From the NCBI RefSeq assembly GCF_008367235.1, contig NZ_VTZS01000002.1, forward strand, positions 744,001 to 808,000: a stretch of DNA of 64,000 nucleotides. The letters are read 5' to 3'. Shown here one piece after another: positions 46,701 through 54,004 of the stretch. Within the stretch, counting starts at the first letter, position 1, and each line of letters starts with the position of its first letter. Made by a program: the position numbers and the translations under genes. The stretch is from Pareuzebyella sediminis (GTDB lineage Bacteria; Bacteroidota; Bacteroidia; Flavobacteriales; Flavobacteriaceae). The notes under the pieces are model-generated. The model made no database searches, was not told where the DNA came from, and saw only the letters and a program-made list of their open reading frames with translations.

Positions 46701-46841
46701 GTTGTCGAACAGGCCATGTTGAGGGGTGGAAATGTAATCGTTGATCCAGAAAAAACCGTTACACACCAGAATCAGAAAAGACAGGATAATCCATATGGCA
46801 ATAAGAAAGTTTATTCCTTGGTTGAACCATTTGTTAAACAT
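43740..46841 (-). CDS. Multi-TM protein with C-terminal patatin domain
   Basis: A 1033-residue membrane protein. About a dozen hydrophobic helices occupy residues 10-560. A patatin domain follows at about 600-900: oxyanion loop GSYGGGLKAN, nucleophile elbow GVSGG with Ser637, and Asp810 in LDGGYFDNSG. All catalytic elements are present. The helices are spread over an N-terminal half far longer than the anchors in ordinary patatins, so the enzyme is probably membrane-embedded with its active site in the cytoplasm. It is the third patatin in the window. No partner is obvious; the DUF4403-like gene is convergent. Role in membrane lipid turnover or defence is open. Confidence 0.85.
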   Translation of the reverse strand: MFNKWFNQGINFLIAIWIILSFLILVCNGFFWINDYISTPQHGLFDNFDAVSQIIKKESLIPYRIYFVLDFFWGLYLLLIIGYSVKDEKGHNLLNYQEYQTSAAKFYIFFAGLAFLLDCIEGLCYLFYWGRYLEAIYIGKMLAYAICLSFLMYWWLKKYVLPHLKSFLRFVWTSLFSILFLVLIYLLITMMPQGGTIIVDLFYSPSNIVILFFLLAFLAIMISHYPVYSDIWMNGDNTCVNLEMDKKLRFLGFGIIYYKRISGKDALNRSFDNEMVKAMRRSLGILLYVAVFNILFSVVSQFFEVQFDVLTLTVFVLVVTLFQYYLDGKKYDNWKDTLADKKVSEAIKEKTVKEIVSYVTWFPKYFVISTFLVFITALVAHFLHWNRWTIVLFLISAGFQVFLYVMFKIARTFFKYVYRWESLKTHHTEMYSDTTMKLFEKYDPNATRGDTKMGKFIGKLSDNVRYLRLMQICGLLSFFSLILANSIFEVATFFNPLVIILLYIIFFYSLFVIIFKHVLYYHRRPESNFKGRNFFKYGIPLAFFFLLGWMVFTAMFPNDLHQLTLVARTKPNPLSHKTYLNTMTKHIPRGGTENYFLVGSYGGGLKANLWNLLLLNRLENASNKEFLNRTLVLSGVSGGAVGIGNFASLLYEQHDSLAIAKGIDNIGNSNVLSNELTYLLGRDLVREYFPFSNYEGRDRSYKSMEEHAKNTGMKAYNTFAFDEYWLDIFEKRDSTFPLLIINTTAVGGQQGLAVSVQFPETTFAGARIINEFKDNLSDSTLTYFGAISTTNRFPFFSPTAKIRTKGSYLDGGYFDNSGMLSPLEVFDEIIRDTAEAYATKINPVFINIINSEDFYIAQKVKEYGLKPKSINDASEIGSIIGTVASIDKLPRFILEKIRARGYAVELIMMPHKLSYEKVKNALNGEIPEPLDLMERIALHNDSIDAALRAYKAYDLPKWGVIQPPLARLLSEPAVRYQEAMINQHASVKNTLQRILDDYITTKEVIDTVFQNKVRRRAVSRYSTKEKLPKEKKE

Positions 46842-47091
46842 AGGGTTGGTTTTCGGTTGTAAGAAAATAGTTGTGGGGAAGTGGTTTAAAGATAGTTAAA
46901 AAATAAAGTGGTTTATGAATTAGGCACGAAGGTTCTCGTACTGATTTTTTTTCGATTATTTTATTAGGGTGGAGCTATAGTCAATAAGCCAAGAATTCAA
47001 CATCGGTATAGCCTACCTTTTAGTTTACCAAAAATCATCTAGAAAATGGATTTGGAGCCTTAATGGTAATCGCCACGATATCGTTCTGGCT

Positions 47092-47844
47092 TTATTCCAT
47101 TGCATATACCTCTTCATAAGAAGGCTTTGGAATATCTTTCTGCACAAGTTGAGGTAAAATAACCTCTAAAGGTTTTCCGATGTGAGGTGACATCCATACC
47201 CCCGTATAGTATTTGATCGTATCGTTCCGATTTTCAGAGTACCAAATAATAGGCGTGTCTTTTCCGATCATGAGGGGATGGGCACCATCGATCGGAAGCT
47301 TTTTTAAATCTAGTAGGTGGTGGTGCCCAGGGCATGTAGTTTTTGTTCGAACCATGGCGGAGGGCAGTATATTATTGGCAAGTACAATATATAGGGTGTC
47401 GGCGAAAGGGATACATTCCTTATGCATGGCGCTTGAATACACATCCTCCTGTATATTTCTTCCATTTAAAAGAATTGAGGCCAGGGTGGCTAGTAGTATC
47501 ATACTTCCCACGCTTTGCATCGAACTGTGCAGTATTGCTGATTTTTCTATCCGCTTTGTTTGCTTCGTTAAACCTGCTTTCCGTGGTTGATGTCTGACCC
47601 AATAATCCTGGTAGTTCGCATACCCCAAATACCTACATAGGTATTCGATACTTTCGGCCTGGGGCCGTCCATACTTCTTTTTACCGCTCACATAGCTGTC
47701 ATAAACTCGTTCAAGGGTTTTCGAACTCAGACCGATCCGATCACTAATATGCGTAGCCAATGCAAACCGTGTATGCGAGGCATGTTCTTTTTTGGCTTTT
47801 TCAAATGCCTCTCGAACTATTCTTCCTATGATTTTCTGATCCAT
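47092..47844 (-). CDS. Putative DNA-binding membrane protein
   Basis: A 250-residue protein. The first 90 residues are a helical, HTH-like domain often seen in Bacteroidota: ALATHISDRIGLSSKTLERVYDS, then GRPQAESIEYLCRYLGYANYQDYW. One membrane helix follows at about 108-130, and the remaining 120 residues would lie outside, with PGHHHLLDLKKLPIDG and IIWYSENRNDTIKYYTG. This layout (DNA-binding-like head, one helix, external domain) suggests a one-component transmembrane regulator. It is divergent from the copy-2 lipoprotein/kinase locus and could regulate it. Confidence 0.7.
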   Translation of the reverse strand: MDQKIIGRIVREAFEKAKKEHASHTRFALATHISDRIGLSSKTLERVYDSYVSGKKKYGRPQAESIEYLCRYLGYANYQDYWVRHQPRKAGLTKQTKRIEKSAILHSSMQSVGSMILLATLASILLNGRNIQEDVYSSAMHKECIPFADTLYIVLANNILPSAMVRTKTTCPGHHHLLDLKKLPIDGAHPLMIGKDTPIIWYSENRNDTIKYYTGVWMSPHIGKPLEVILPQLVQKDIPKPSYEEVYAME

Positions 47845-48240
47845 ATTCTTTAGTATTCAGATTTTTCAACGTGCCTTTTTCAGATAGGGTAATAGGTAAC
47901 CCTAATCTCAGATCAGACCGTGTCTATAAGATGTCTATAAGATGTCTATAACAAGTCGAATACGTGTCTGCGATCGTTGCCCTCACATGAATTTATTTTA
48001 CCCAAAGATTGATGGCCGCTATACTTTACTAACATAGCCCTTCTTGAAGAATCTTTCTTACGGAATTCCATAATGCAGTCGGTAAATGATCCGATAGGGA
48101 AGTAGGTCATACACCACTGCAACGGGAATTCTACTTCTCAAACTTGGGGGAGACGTCCCCTCTTTTAGTGCGATAAAGTATCGCCAAATACACGGAATAA
48201 TAACCTGGACAGCCACAGGTACGTCCAAAATTCAAAAGAA
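47845..48240. other. Divergent intergenic region with repeats
   Basis: This 396-bp gap lies between the putative transmembrane regulator and the small lipoprotein gene. It holds the 11-bp tandem repeats at 47919-47951 and an imperfect palindrome GGGGAGACGTCCCC at 48147-48160. No gene was recognised. Confidence 0.6.
47919..47951. repeat. Three tandem 11-bp repeats GATGTCTATAA
   Basis: CGTGTCTATAA, GATGTCTATAA and GATGTCTATAA follow each other without gaps. Each is one helical turn long, so a protein could bind all three on one face. The core ATGTCT also occurs in the array at 39922-39957. Confidence 0.75.
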
Positions 48241-48396
48241 ATGAAAAAAATAGTTATCGCCGTTATGGCCATAGGATTGAATACGTTTTTGTTATCGTGC
48301 AGTGACGATTCTATCACCGAAACAGATGGAATCTATACGATTCATGCCACGGAAGGGGATGATGCCGATCCGCCTCCACCGCCACCGGGTGGCTAA
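48241..48396 (+). CDS. Small lipoprotein with ATEGDD and PGG motifs (copy 2)
   Basis: A 51-residue lipoprotein, easily missed. Signal peptide MKKIVIAVMA... with lipobox LLSC (Cys20). The mature part has HATEGDD at 35-41 and ends in a run of six prolines followed by GG. It matches the 52-residue product at 39635-39793 in length, lipobox position, ATEGDD position and PGG end, although the rest differs. As in copy 1, a hairpin and then a TPR kinase and response regulator follow on the same strand. The pairing suggests a secreted or surface peptide working with the kinase. Confidence 0.78.
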   Translation: MKKIVIAVMAIGLNTFLLSCSDDSITETDGIYTIHATEGDDADPPPPPPGG

Positions 48397-48425
48397 CCCT
48401 TAGTGAGAATAATTTTTGTTACTTT

Positions 48426-48449
48426 GAGCTATGCTTGACGGCATAGCTC
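48426..48449 (+). terminator. Hairpin terminator/attenuator at the kinase start (copy 2)
   Basis: GAGCTATGC (48426-48434) and GCATAGCTC (48441-48449) form a perfect 9-bp stem with a 6-nt loop, followed by ATTTTG. The annotated-style ATG 48431 lies inside the first arm, so the hairpin would hide that start. Confidence 0.75.
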
Positions 48450-50425
48450 ATTTTGTTTCAATCATTAGGTGCCTTGCTTTGAGAAAACTGCTATTATTAT
48501 TTTTTATCTGCTTGTGGGTCTCCTGTGAGAACCGTCAGGACCATGACCTCTCTCAAAACGATACACGTGGTGATAGTGTAGGGGTGTATCTCGACAAGGC
48601 CAAAGATAAGACCCTTCCCTTGAACCTAAGAAAGAAGGCCATTGATCGAGTCCTAGTACTGGTGGAGAAGCAACCGCTTGATACCATGTTTCCCCTAATA
48701 CTTTACCAAAAAAGCCTGATTCATTTTTCCGCTGGGGAATATGACAGCCTCCTGAACTGCCATCAAAGGTTTATCGACTTAACTCCTCAACACCAAAATG
48801 ACTCCATCCTTGCCGAGCAGCATTATTTGATGGGCTATTACTTCAATGAGATTACCCATTCCGATAGCAAAGCGGTATTCTATTACACGAAATCAAAGGA
48901 ATATTTTGAACGCATCAAAGATAGCCAAGGCATCGCCAAAAATCTATTAACCATTGGAACCATTCAAAAGGACAAGAACGATTTTTTCGGGAGCAAGGAA
49001 ACATTGGTAGAGGCCCTAAAGTTTTTGAATGTCCGGAAAGATCGTAATCTAATGGCCTATGCGTACAATGTATTGGCTACGGACCATAGAAAGCTTTTAA
49101 ACCTTTCGGACGCCATTACCTATTACAACCGGGCCATTGCCACTACTGATTCTGAAAAAGACAAACTACTCTTTAAAAACAATTTGGCCGTAACTTATAT
49201 GGACGATAACAGTTACGATAAAGCTATCGCTACACTGAGCGGCATTCAAGAAGATTCGTTATGGCTTGATAACCAAATTGAAAAGGCGCGGGTGTTGGAC
49301 AATCTGGCCTATGCCCGTTGGTTGGCCGGTCATGCTGTAAGTGCGGAAGACTTCAAGGTACCCTTGCATCTACGAAAGCAAAATAAGGATCGTAGGGGCC
49401 AGATTGCAAGCTATACTCATCTCGGGGAGTATTACGCCCAAAGTAAACCTCCCCTTGGTAAACGCTATTTCGACTCGGTTATTCAGTTGTCAAAGCTCTC
49501 AAAGATACCTCGGGCTGAAAAGGATGCGCTAAAGTTTTTAATGCGTTTGGAACCCGACAATGTACAGTTTCACGACCGATATATAGCGCTGCAAGACAGT
49601 CTCTATGCGCAGGAATTACAAGTGAAAACACAATTCGCCAAGTATAAGTACGATGATAGGATCAAACAGGAATCCATTCAAAGCTTGGAGCTGGAAAACA
49701 CGCAGCGGGCCATGGAAGCCAGTCGGCAACGTGCGTATAAAATCATGTACCTAGGCGGGGTCTTTTTCATGATATCTGTCTTAGGGTTCACTTTTTTCAT
49801 CTTTGTACAGCGCACCAAACGCCTAAAGCAGGCCAATAAGATCGCACGATTAGAGGCGATTCATGATACAGAGGCCGAGCTTTCCCGAAAGATTCACGAT
49901 GATCATGGTGCGGAGCTCAACAAGGCCATGCTAATGGTTCAGAACGATGTAGATAAATCGGTAGTGTTGGATAGTTTGGAAAAATTGTACCATCGCAGTA
50001 GGGACCTCGCCCGGGAAATCAATGAAGTCGATACCGGGCCCCATTTTTGGGAAGGGCTGGTGGCCATGCTTACGTTTCGAACCCCGAATACGGTAAAGTT
50101 GTTTTTAAGTGGCGGGAAGGAAATCGATTGGGCTTCCGTAGCGGGTCCTACGAAGACGGTACTGTATAAGGTACTGCAAGAATTAATGATCAATCTCGCA
50201 CGACACAGTGACGCCAATGCGGTCGCCATTACGTTTCAGATTCACGAAAAAAATCTTTTGGTCGGGTATGAAGATGACGGAGCCGGGGCGACCCAAGAAG
50301 CGTTGGTTATGAAAAATGGACTCCGGAATACAGAAAAGCGTATTCAAGCCATACATGGAAGTATTATTTTTGATACGGAGAAGAACGGTGGCTTTAGGGC
50401 CGAAATTCAAATTCCTATCAAATAA
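48431..50425 (+). CDS. TPR sensor histidine kinase (copy 2)
   Basis: A sensor kinase paralogous to the 37551-39482 product. From ATG 48431 it has 664 residues, but a TTG start at 48479 gives a better signal peptide (MRKLLLLFFICLWVSC, a lipobox) and avoids the terminator hairpin that covers the ATG. TPR repeats fill the periplasmic part (about 75-395). A single membrane helix (IMYLGGVFFMISVLGFTFFIF) precedes the dimerisation domain, with His489 (48431 numbering) in SRKIHDDHGAELN, where copy 1 has DLHDGLANDI. The ATPase domain keeps LQELMINLARHS and YEDDGAG. It signals to the regulator encoded 10 bp downstream, the same spacing as in copy 1. Confidence 0.9.
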   Translation: MLDGIAHFVSIIRCLALRKLLLLFFICLWVSCENRQDHDLSQNDTRGDSVGVYLDKAKDKTLPLNLRKKAIDRVLVLVEKQPLDTMFPLILYQKSLIHFSAGEYDSLLNCHQRFIDLTPQHQNDSILAEQHYLMGYYFNEITHSDSKAVFYYTKSKEYFERIKDSQGIAKNLLTIGTIQKDKNDFFGSKETLVEALKFLNVRKDRNLMAYAYNVLATDHRKLLNLSDAITYYNRAIATTDSEKDKLLFKNNLAVTYMDDNSYDKAIATLSGIQEDSLWLDNQIEKARVLDNLAYARWLAGHAVSAEDFKVPLHLRKQNKDRRGQIASYTHLGEYYAQSKPPLGKRYFDSVIQLSKLSKIPRAEKDALKFLMRLEPDNVQFHDRYIALQDSLYAQELQVKTQFAKYKYDDRIKQESIQSLELENTQRAMEASRQRAYKIMYLGGVFFMISVLGFTFFIFVQRTKRLKQANKIARLEAIHDTEAELSRKIHDDHGAELNKAMLMVQNDVDKSVVLDSLEKLYHRSRDLAREINEVDTGPHFWEGLVAMLTFRTPNTVKLFLSGGKEIDWASVAGPTKTVLYKVLQELMINLARHSDANAVAITFQIHEKNLLVGYEDDGAGATQEALVMKNGLRNTEKRIQAIHGSIIFDTEKNGGFRAEIQIPIK

Positions 50426-50435
50426 ATGTCCCATT

Positions 50436-51101
50436 ATGTTCAACAAAGTATTGATTGCCGAAGATTTTCAAGATACTAATCTGGGTATCGTTGATACCTT
50501 GCGCCGTGAATTGAAGATCGGCGATATTCAAGAAGAGCTCTATTGTGACCGGGCGATGAACCGGCTCAAAGTGGCGCTTGCGACTAAAGCCCCCTTTCCG
50601 CTTTTGGTCACTGACCTCTTTTTCAAGGAAGATCATAATGTGCGCAAGCTTACGTCGGGCAAAGAACTGCTACGTGCCGCTAGGGCCTTGCAACCTTCGA
50701 TAAAGGTGATCGTAAATTCAATGGAAGATGATCCTAAAAAAATACAGTCGTTATTCGAAGAAGAGGGCATCAATGCCTATGTCTGTAAAGGACGTTATGG
50801 ACTAAAGGAACTGATATCGGCGGTCGAACATGTCTATCGGGGAGAAACCTTTGTGTCGCCCCAGATTCAATTTCAAAACGGAGAGAACGTATTCGAACTG
50901 GATAATTTTGACCTTGATATTCTCAAGGACTTGGCCAGTGGGATGACCAAAAAAGAGATTTCCGAAAAGTTGAAAGGCAAGAATATTACCCCTAATAGTG
51001 AGAGTACCATCGATAAAAAAGTCAGTAAGTTATTTGATGAATTTGGTGCGAGGAACACCAATCATTTGATAGCCAAACTCGTGAGGGAAGGTAGAATTTA
51101 G
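50436..51101 (+). CDS. LuxR-type response regulator (copy 2)
   Basis: A 221-residue response regulator from ATG 50436 (chosen because it starts the receiver domain; the frame is open further upstream inside the kinase gene). The receiver has Glu9-Asp10, Asp60 in LLVTDLFF and a lysine in VCKGRYG. The C-terminal DNA-binding helix region reads GMTKKEISEKLKGKNITPNS, with the same kind of extended spacer as copy 1. It is the partner of the TPR kinase ending 10 bp upstream. The two regulators are clear paralogues. Confidence 0.9.
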   Translation: MFNKVLIAEDFQDTNLGIVDTLRRELKIGDIQEELYCDRAMNRLKVALATKAPFPLLVTDLFFKEDHNVRKLTSGKELLRAARALQPSIKVIVNSMEDDPKKIQSLFEEEGINAYVCKGRYGLKELISAVEHVYRGETFVSPQIQFQNGENVFELDNFDLDILKDLASGMTKKEISEKLKGKNITPNSESTIDKKVSKLFDEFGARNTNHLIAKLVREGRI

Positions 51102-51200
51102 AAGTGAATAAAGGCCTTCTCCATTTTGCGCGATTACGGATATCTGTAAGGGATTTTCTTTTCAAGGGCTTAGGTTTGAAACCAAATCAAACGCTAGTCA

Positions 51201-51350
51201 ATGACCGTGAAACATATTCCAACAGATGAGGTACATAGGGGTTATATCGGTGGAAATACAGCCTGTGGCATTGATATCACCAAGCATCCCAGTCATTGGA
51301 TACTAACAAAGGAAGAAGTCACCTGTACCAAGAGAGGATGTACTTCGTAA
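51201..51350 (+). CDS. Short zinc-finger-like protein
   Basis: A 49-residue frame with NTACGID near residue 20 and VTCTKRGC near the end (Cys22, Cys42, Cys47). The TACG...VTC..C pattern is like small zinc-binding proteins often carried by phages and plasmids. It lies about 100 bp before a strong terminator, which supports a transcribed gene. It is short, and the fourth metal ligand (perhaps a histidine) is uncertain. Confidence 0.45.
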   Translation: MTVKHIPTDEVHRGYIGGNTACGIDITKHPSHWILTKEEVTCTKRGCTS

Positions 51351-51725
51351 TGGATCGACCGACTATTTTGGTATTGATCACAAATAGCGCGGTAGAGATA
51401 GATCGTACTTTTTAGGGCTAAAAGAGAAACCATTACTATAACTATAAACAGAAAGGAGAACGGCAAAAAGCCGTTCTTTTTTTATGGAATATAGTGGAGG
51501 AGCCCTACGAAATTTTATCTCAGGCAATTTTCGTGGGGGTCAAGTGGGGTATTTAGGTGGGCTTTTGACCTCATTCTACTTCCATAGTACATTAGAACAT
51601 GGTACCATAGCATTACCATCAACAATTCAGGGTAATGGGTCAACCTACAGTAGGGTTTTTGTTTATGTTATGATAACAACTTCAAACAGTTGGAAAGAAA
51701 GACAATAACATATAAATCGAATAGT
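51351..51725. other. Intergenic with terminator, no other gene seen
   Basis: Between the zinc-finger-like frame and the DUF2383 gene. A terminator lies at 51457-51484. A 74-residue frame at 51484-51708 starts in the T-run of the terminator and has no recognisable features, so I do not call it. Confidence 0.5.
51457..51484 (+). terminator. Rho-independent terminator
   Basis: AGAACGGC (51457-51464) and GCCGTTCT (51470-51477) form an 8-bp stem with an AAAAA loop and a long T-run. It probably ends the transcript of the small zinc-finger-like frame and/or the copy-2 kinase/regulator operon. Confidence 0.9.
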
Positions 51726-52178
51726 ATGAATGAAGATGTAAAAAGAATACAAAAAAGACTGCAAGAGGTCATTGAAAAAAATGAGGATGCCATCAAGGGG
51801 TTTCAAAAAGCAGCGGAGAATGCCGAAGACCAAGGAATCGAAAGATATTTCACGGGCCGGATCGAAAAACGAAAGCAATTTTTGGTACAACTTAAAAATG
51901 CGGCAGTGGAATTAGATTTGGGTGACAGTGATATCGATGGAAGTACCAAAGGCAGTATGCACCGTACTTGGATGGATATCAAAGCGTTTTTCTCCGGTGA
52001 CGATGACGAAGCCATGCTCGAAGAAGCGATACGGGGCGACAAGGCGGCTATCGAAGAATACAATGAAGTTTTGGGCGACACCCATGTGCCCGCCCGGCTA
52101 AAGGAAATATTAAGGGAACAGCGCGATGCCATTCGCAACGACTTGGAGACGTCTAATGTGCTTGAAGATTTTAGGTAA
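51726..52178 (+). CDS. DUF2383 (PA2169-like) four-helix protein
   Basis: A 150-residue protein from ATG 51726 (an upstream in-frame TTG at 51690 lacks support). It is almost all helical: LQEVIEKNEDAIKGFQKAAENAED, YFTGRIEKRKQFLVQLKNA and a C-terminal pair with ILREQRDAIRNDLE. This matches PA2169-type DUF2383 proteins, ferritin-like four-helix bundles usually linked with stress. A metal site is not evident. It is followed by a terminator and stands alone. Confidence 0.8.
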   Translation: MNEDVKRIQKRLQEVIEKNEDAIKGFQKAAENAEDQGIERYFTGRIEKRKQFLVQLKNAAVELDLGDSDIDGSTKGSMHRTWMDIKAFFSGDDDEAMLEEAIRGDKAAIEEYNEVLGDTHVPARLKEILREQRDAIRNDLETSNVLEDFR

Positions 52179-52232
52179 AATAAAAATAGAGCATGGAAAT
52201 CGCTATTGCGGTTTCGCTTTTCAGGTATTAGA

Positions 52233-52262
52233 AAAGCTACCCAAAAAGGGGTAGCTTTTTTT
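52233..52262 (+). terminator. Rho-independent terminator after DUF2383 gene
   Basis: AGCTACCC and GGGTAGCT form an 8-bp stem around an A-rich loop, followed by a T-run. Confidence 0.88.
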
Positions 52263-52439
52263 ATGGAGCCTTGCGTACCAGAACCTAACGCTGAAACCGC
52301 TAATAAACTATGGCTTTCCTGGGAGAATTGGAGGTCATCGCGTTAACCGGTATCCAAGCCCAGAAACAGCATGTGTTGCTTCAAACCGGGTTTTGGCGAG
52401 GTGGAAGGCCGAAATCAAGGTTGTGCCAGATAAAAACGC

Positions 52440-52724
52440 TTACTCCCCATAACTCATTCGATCCCGAATCTCCCCGTTTTCCCGATGAATAATGACATCG
52501 GCCTTATATTTTTTAGCTAGGCTTTTGGCCTTACGAATCGCGGTGCTCTGTTTACGGTGCTTGCTAGTGATCCGCTGATTGCCTTCACGGCGTACGGCCC
52601 AACCTTCTTCATAAGGCACCACATGTTGGTGCCAAGTTCGGCCTCTTTGATTCCTTTGAGCGCTGTTGAAAAAGACTTCGACAAGATCAATAAGGGCACG
52701 TAACCATGATTTAGCTGTTGACAT
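52440..52724 (-). CDS. DUF2188 protein
   Basis: A 94-residue basic protein. The C-terminal 55 residues are DUF2188: HVVPYEEGWAVRREGNQR, then a lysine-rich helix (AIRKAKSLAKKYKADVII) and IHRENGEI. The N-terminal 30 residues are a separate helix. Small DUF2188 proteins are common in bacteria; their function is unknown. It is alone on the minus strand. Confidence 0.8.
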   Translation of the reverse strand: MSTAKSWLRALIDLVEVFFNSAQRNQRGRTWHQHVVPYEEGWAVRREGNQRITSKHRKQSTAIRKAKSLAKKYKADVIIHRENGEIRDRMSYGE

Positions 52725-53114
52725 AGGTGGTGTTTACTGTTTTTCGAAGATATCAATATTTCTGCTTCCCTCCGTTTTATAGAATGACCCTATAGTGTTC
52801 TCCTCACTTTATAGGGTACCTTCTTTTTAAATATACCCTTCGATAGTTATAGATATCAATGGCGTATTCAATTTTCTCAAACGTTTCTACATGTCGATAA
52901 TTCATAGAGGATATCCATTGCCAAGAAAGTGGTCTTTTGATTTCAAATGGTGATATCATGGGCAGTGAATCGGAATCGTATTTATTCTAGGCGTTTTTCT
53001 TTAAAGAATACTAAAGGGAAATATGACATTTACTGTGTAAAAATCACCATCTATAAAGGCTACCATACCATCTACACATTCCTTAAGAATTACAAATGCA
53101 ATATTCAATAAATT
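52725..53114. other. Divergent intergenic region with inverted repeat
   Basis: This 390-bp gap lies between the DUF2188 and LuxR genes. It has ACCCTATA (52787-52794) and TATAGGGT (52810-52817), an 8-bp perfect inverted repeat flanked inside by GTG/CAC, 63-93 bp before the DUF2188 start. No gene was seen. Confidence 0.55.
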
Positions 53115-53831
53115 ATGGGAAATTACCTTACCCCAATGAACCTTGTAGAAATTGAGAAGGGCCTCAAACCGTTCGCCTCTTATGAAAGGAATATGACTTC
53201 CAAAGTCTCCGACATCTTGGAGAAGTGTGAACGCTCTGAAAATTTAATGATTGGTATTTATTTGATTGAACATGACCACTTTTTGTATGTCAATCAAAAC
53301 CTAAAAAAAATGCTGGGAGAAGGTGCGGGAAGATTATTGCAAGAAGGATGGCCTTTCTGGCTTTCTCGAATTGACCCCGAAGAAAACGGTTGGATTGAAG
53401 ACCGCATAGTCAATTTCTGGTCGTCGCCATTGAATAACAACCCACTTTCAATGCGGTATCATATTACTTGTCTTAAGAAGAAACGCGTTACGATTAAGCA
53501 TGAAATCATAGTTCATAGGTTGAACGGGCTCAACTTGGCCATTAACTATTTCTTTGATGTCACGGACATTGAACGTATTGAGGGGTGCTTCTCTGTAGGT
53601 AAGGATGCGAATCCGAATATATGTTCAAAAAACCGTTGCACTACTATTTCTTCACGGGAAAGGGAGGTGCTACATCTCGTCGCAGATGGATTTTCTTCAA
53701 AGCAAATTGCAGATATGCTTTTTATCAGCAACCATACGGCCATATCGCACCGTAAAAACCTTATTGAAAAGTTTGGTGTTAAGAACACGGCCCAACTGAT
53801 AAAAACAGCTTCGAAGGTTATGGATCTATAA
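53115..53831 (+). CDS. LuxR-family regulator with PAS-like sensor domain
   Basis: A 238-residue transcription regulator. Residues about 45-160 look like a PAS fold (MIGIYLIEHDHFLYVNQNLKK, then a strand-rich end IVHRLNGLNLAINYFFDVTD). The C-terminal domain (about 175-235) is a full LuxR HTH: SSREREVLHLVADGFSSKQI with the recognition helix HTAISHRKNLIEKFG. It lies 173 bp upstream of the eCIS genes on the same strand, and no other regulator is near. I infer that it controls the eCIS in response to a small ligand or a cell-state signal. This is positional inference. Confidence 0.85.
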   Translation: MGNYLTPMNLVEIEKGLKPFASYERNMTSKVSDILEKCERSENLMIGIYLIEHDHFLYVNQNLKKMLGEGAGRLLQEGWPFWLSRIDPEENGWIEDRIVNFWSSPLNNNPLSMRYHITCLKKKRVTIKHEIIVHRLNGLNLAINYFFDVTDIERIEGCFSVGKDANPNICSKNRCTTISSREREVLHLVADGFSSKQIADMLFISNHTAISHRKNLIEKFGVKNTAQLIKTASKVMDL

Positions 53832-53865
53832 AGATCTGTCTTCAAAAGGAATAGGTGGTTTTATA

Positions 53866-53885
53866 AATCCCCATTTTTAGGGATT
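53866..53885 (+). terminator. Weak hairpin between regulator and eCIS
   Basis: AATCCC (53866-53871) and GGGATT (53880-53885) form a 6-bp stem. No T-run follows, so termination is uncertain. Confidence 0.35.
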
Positions 53886-54004
53886 GCACTGTACGTAATT
53901 TCTTTAAAACTTGTTAGTGCGTTTAATTTGGTCCTCAATACTTTGTGCAAGACCTAATGTCGCCCATAAACCACTCCCCCTTTTTTTAAATAAATCATTC
54001 TCAT

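Noticed and set aside
50316-50435. Longer start for the copy-2 response regulator
   Set aside because: The added 40 residues overlap the kinase gene and precede a receiver domain that begins properly at Met 50436, as in copy 1.
51484-51708. 74-residue plus-strand frame
   Set aside because: It begins in the T-run of a terminator and has no recognisable feature.
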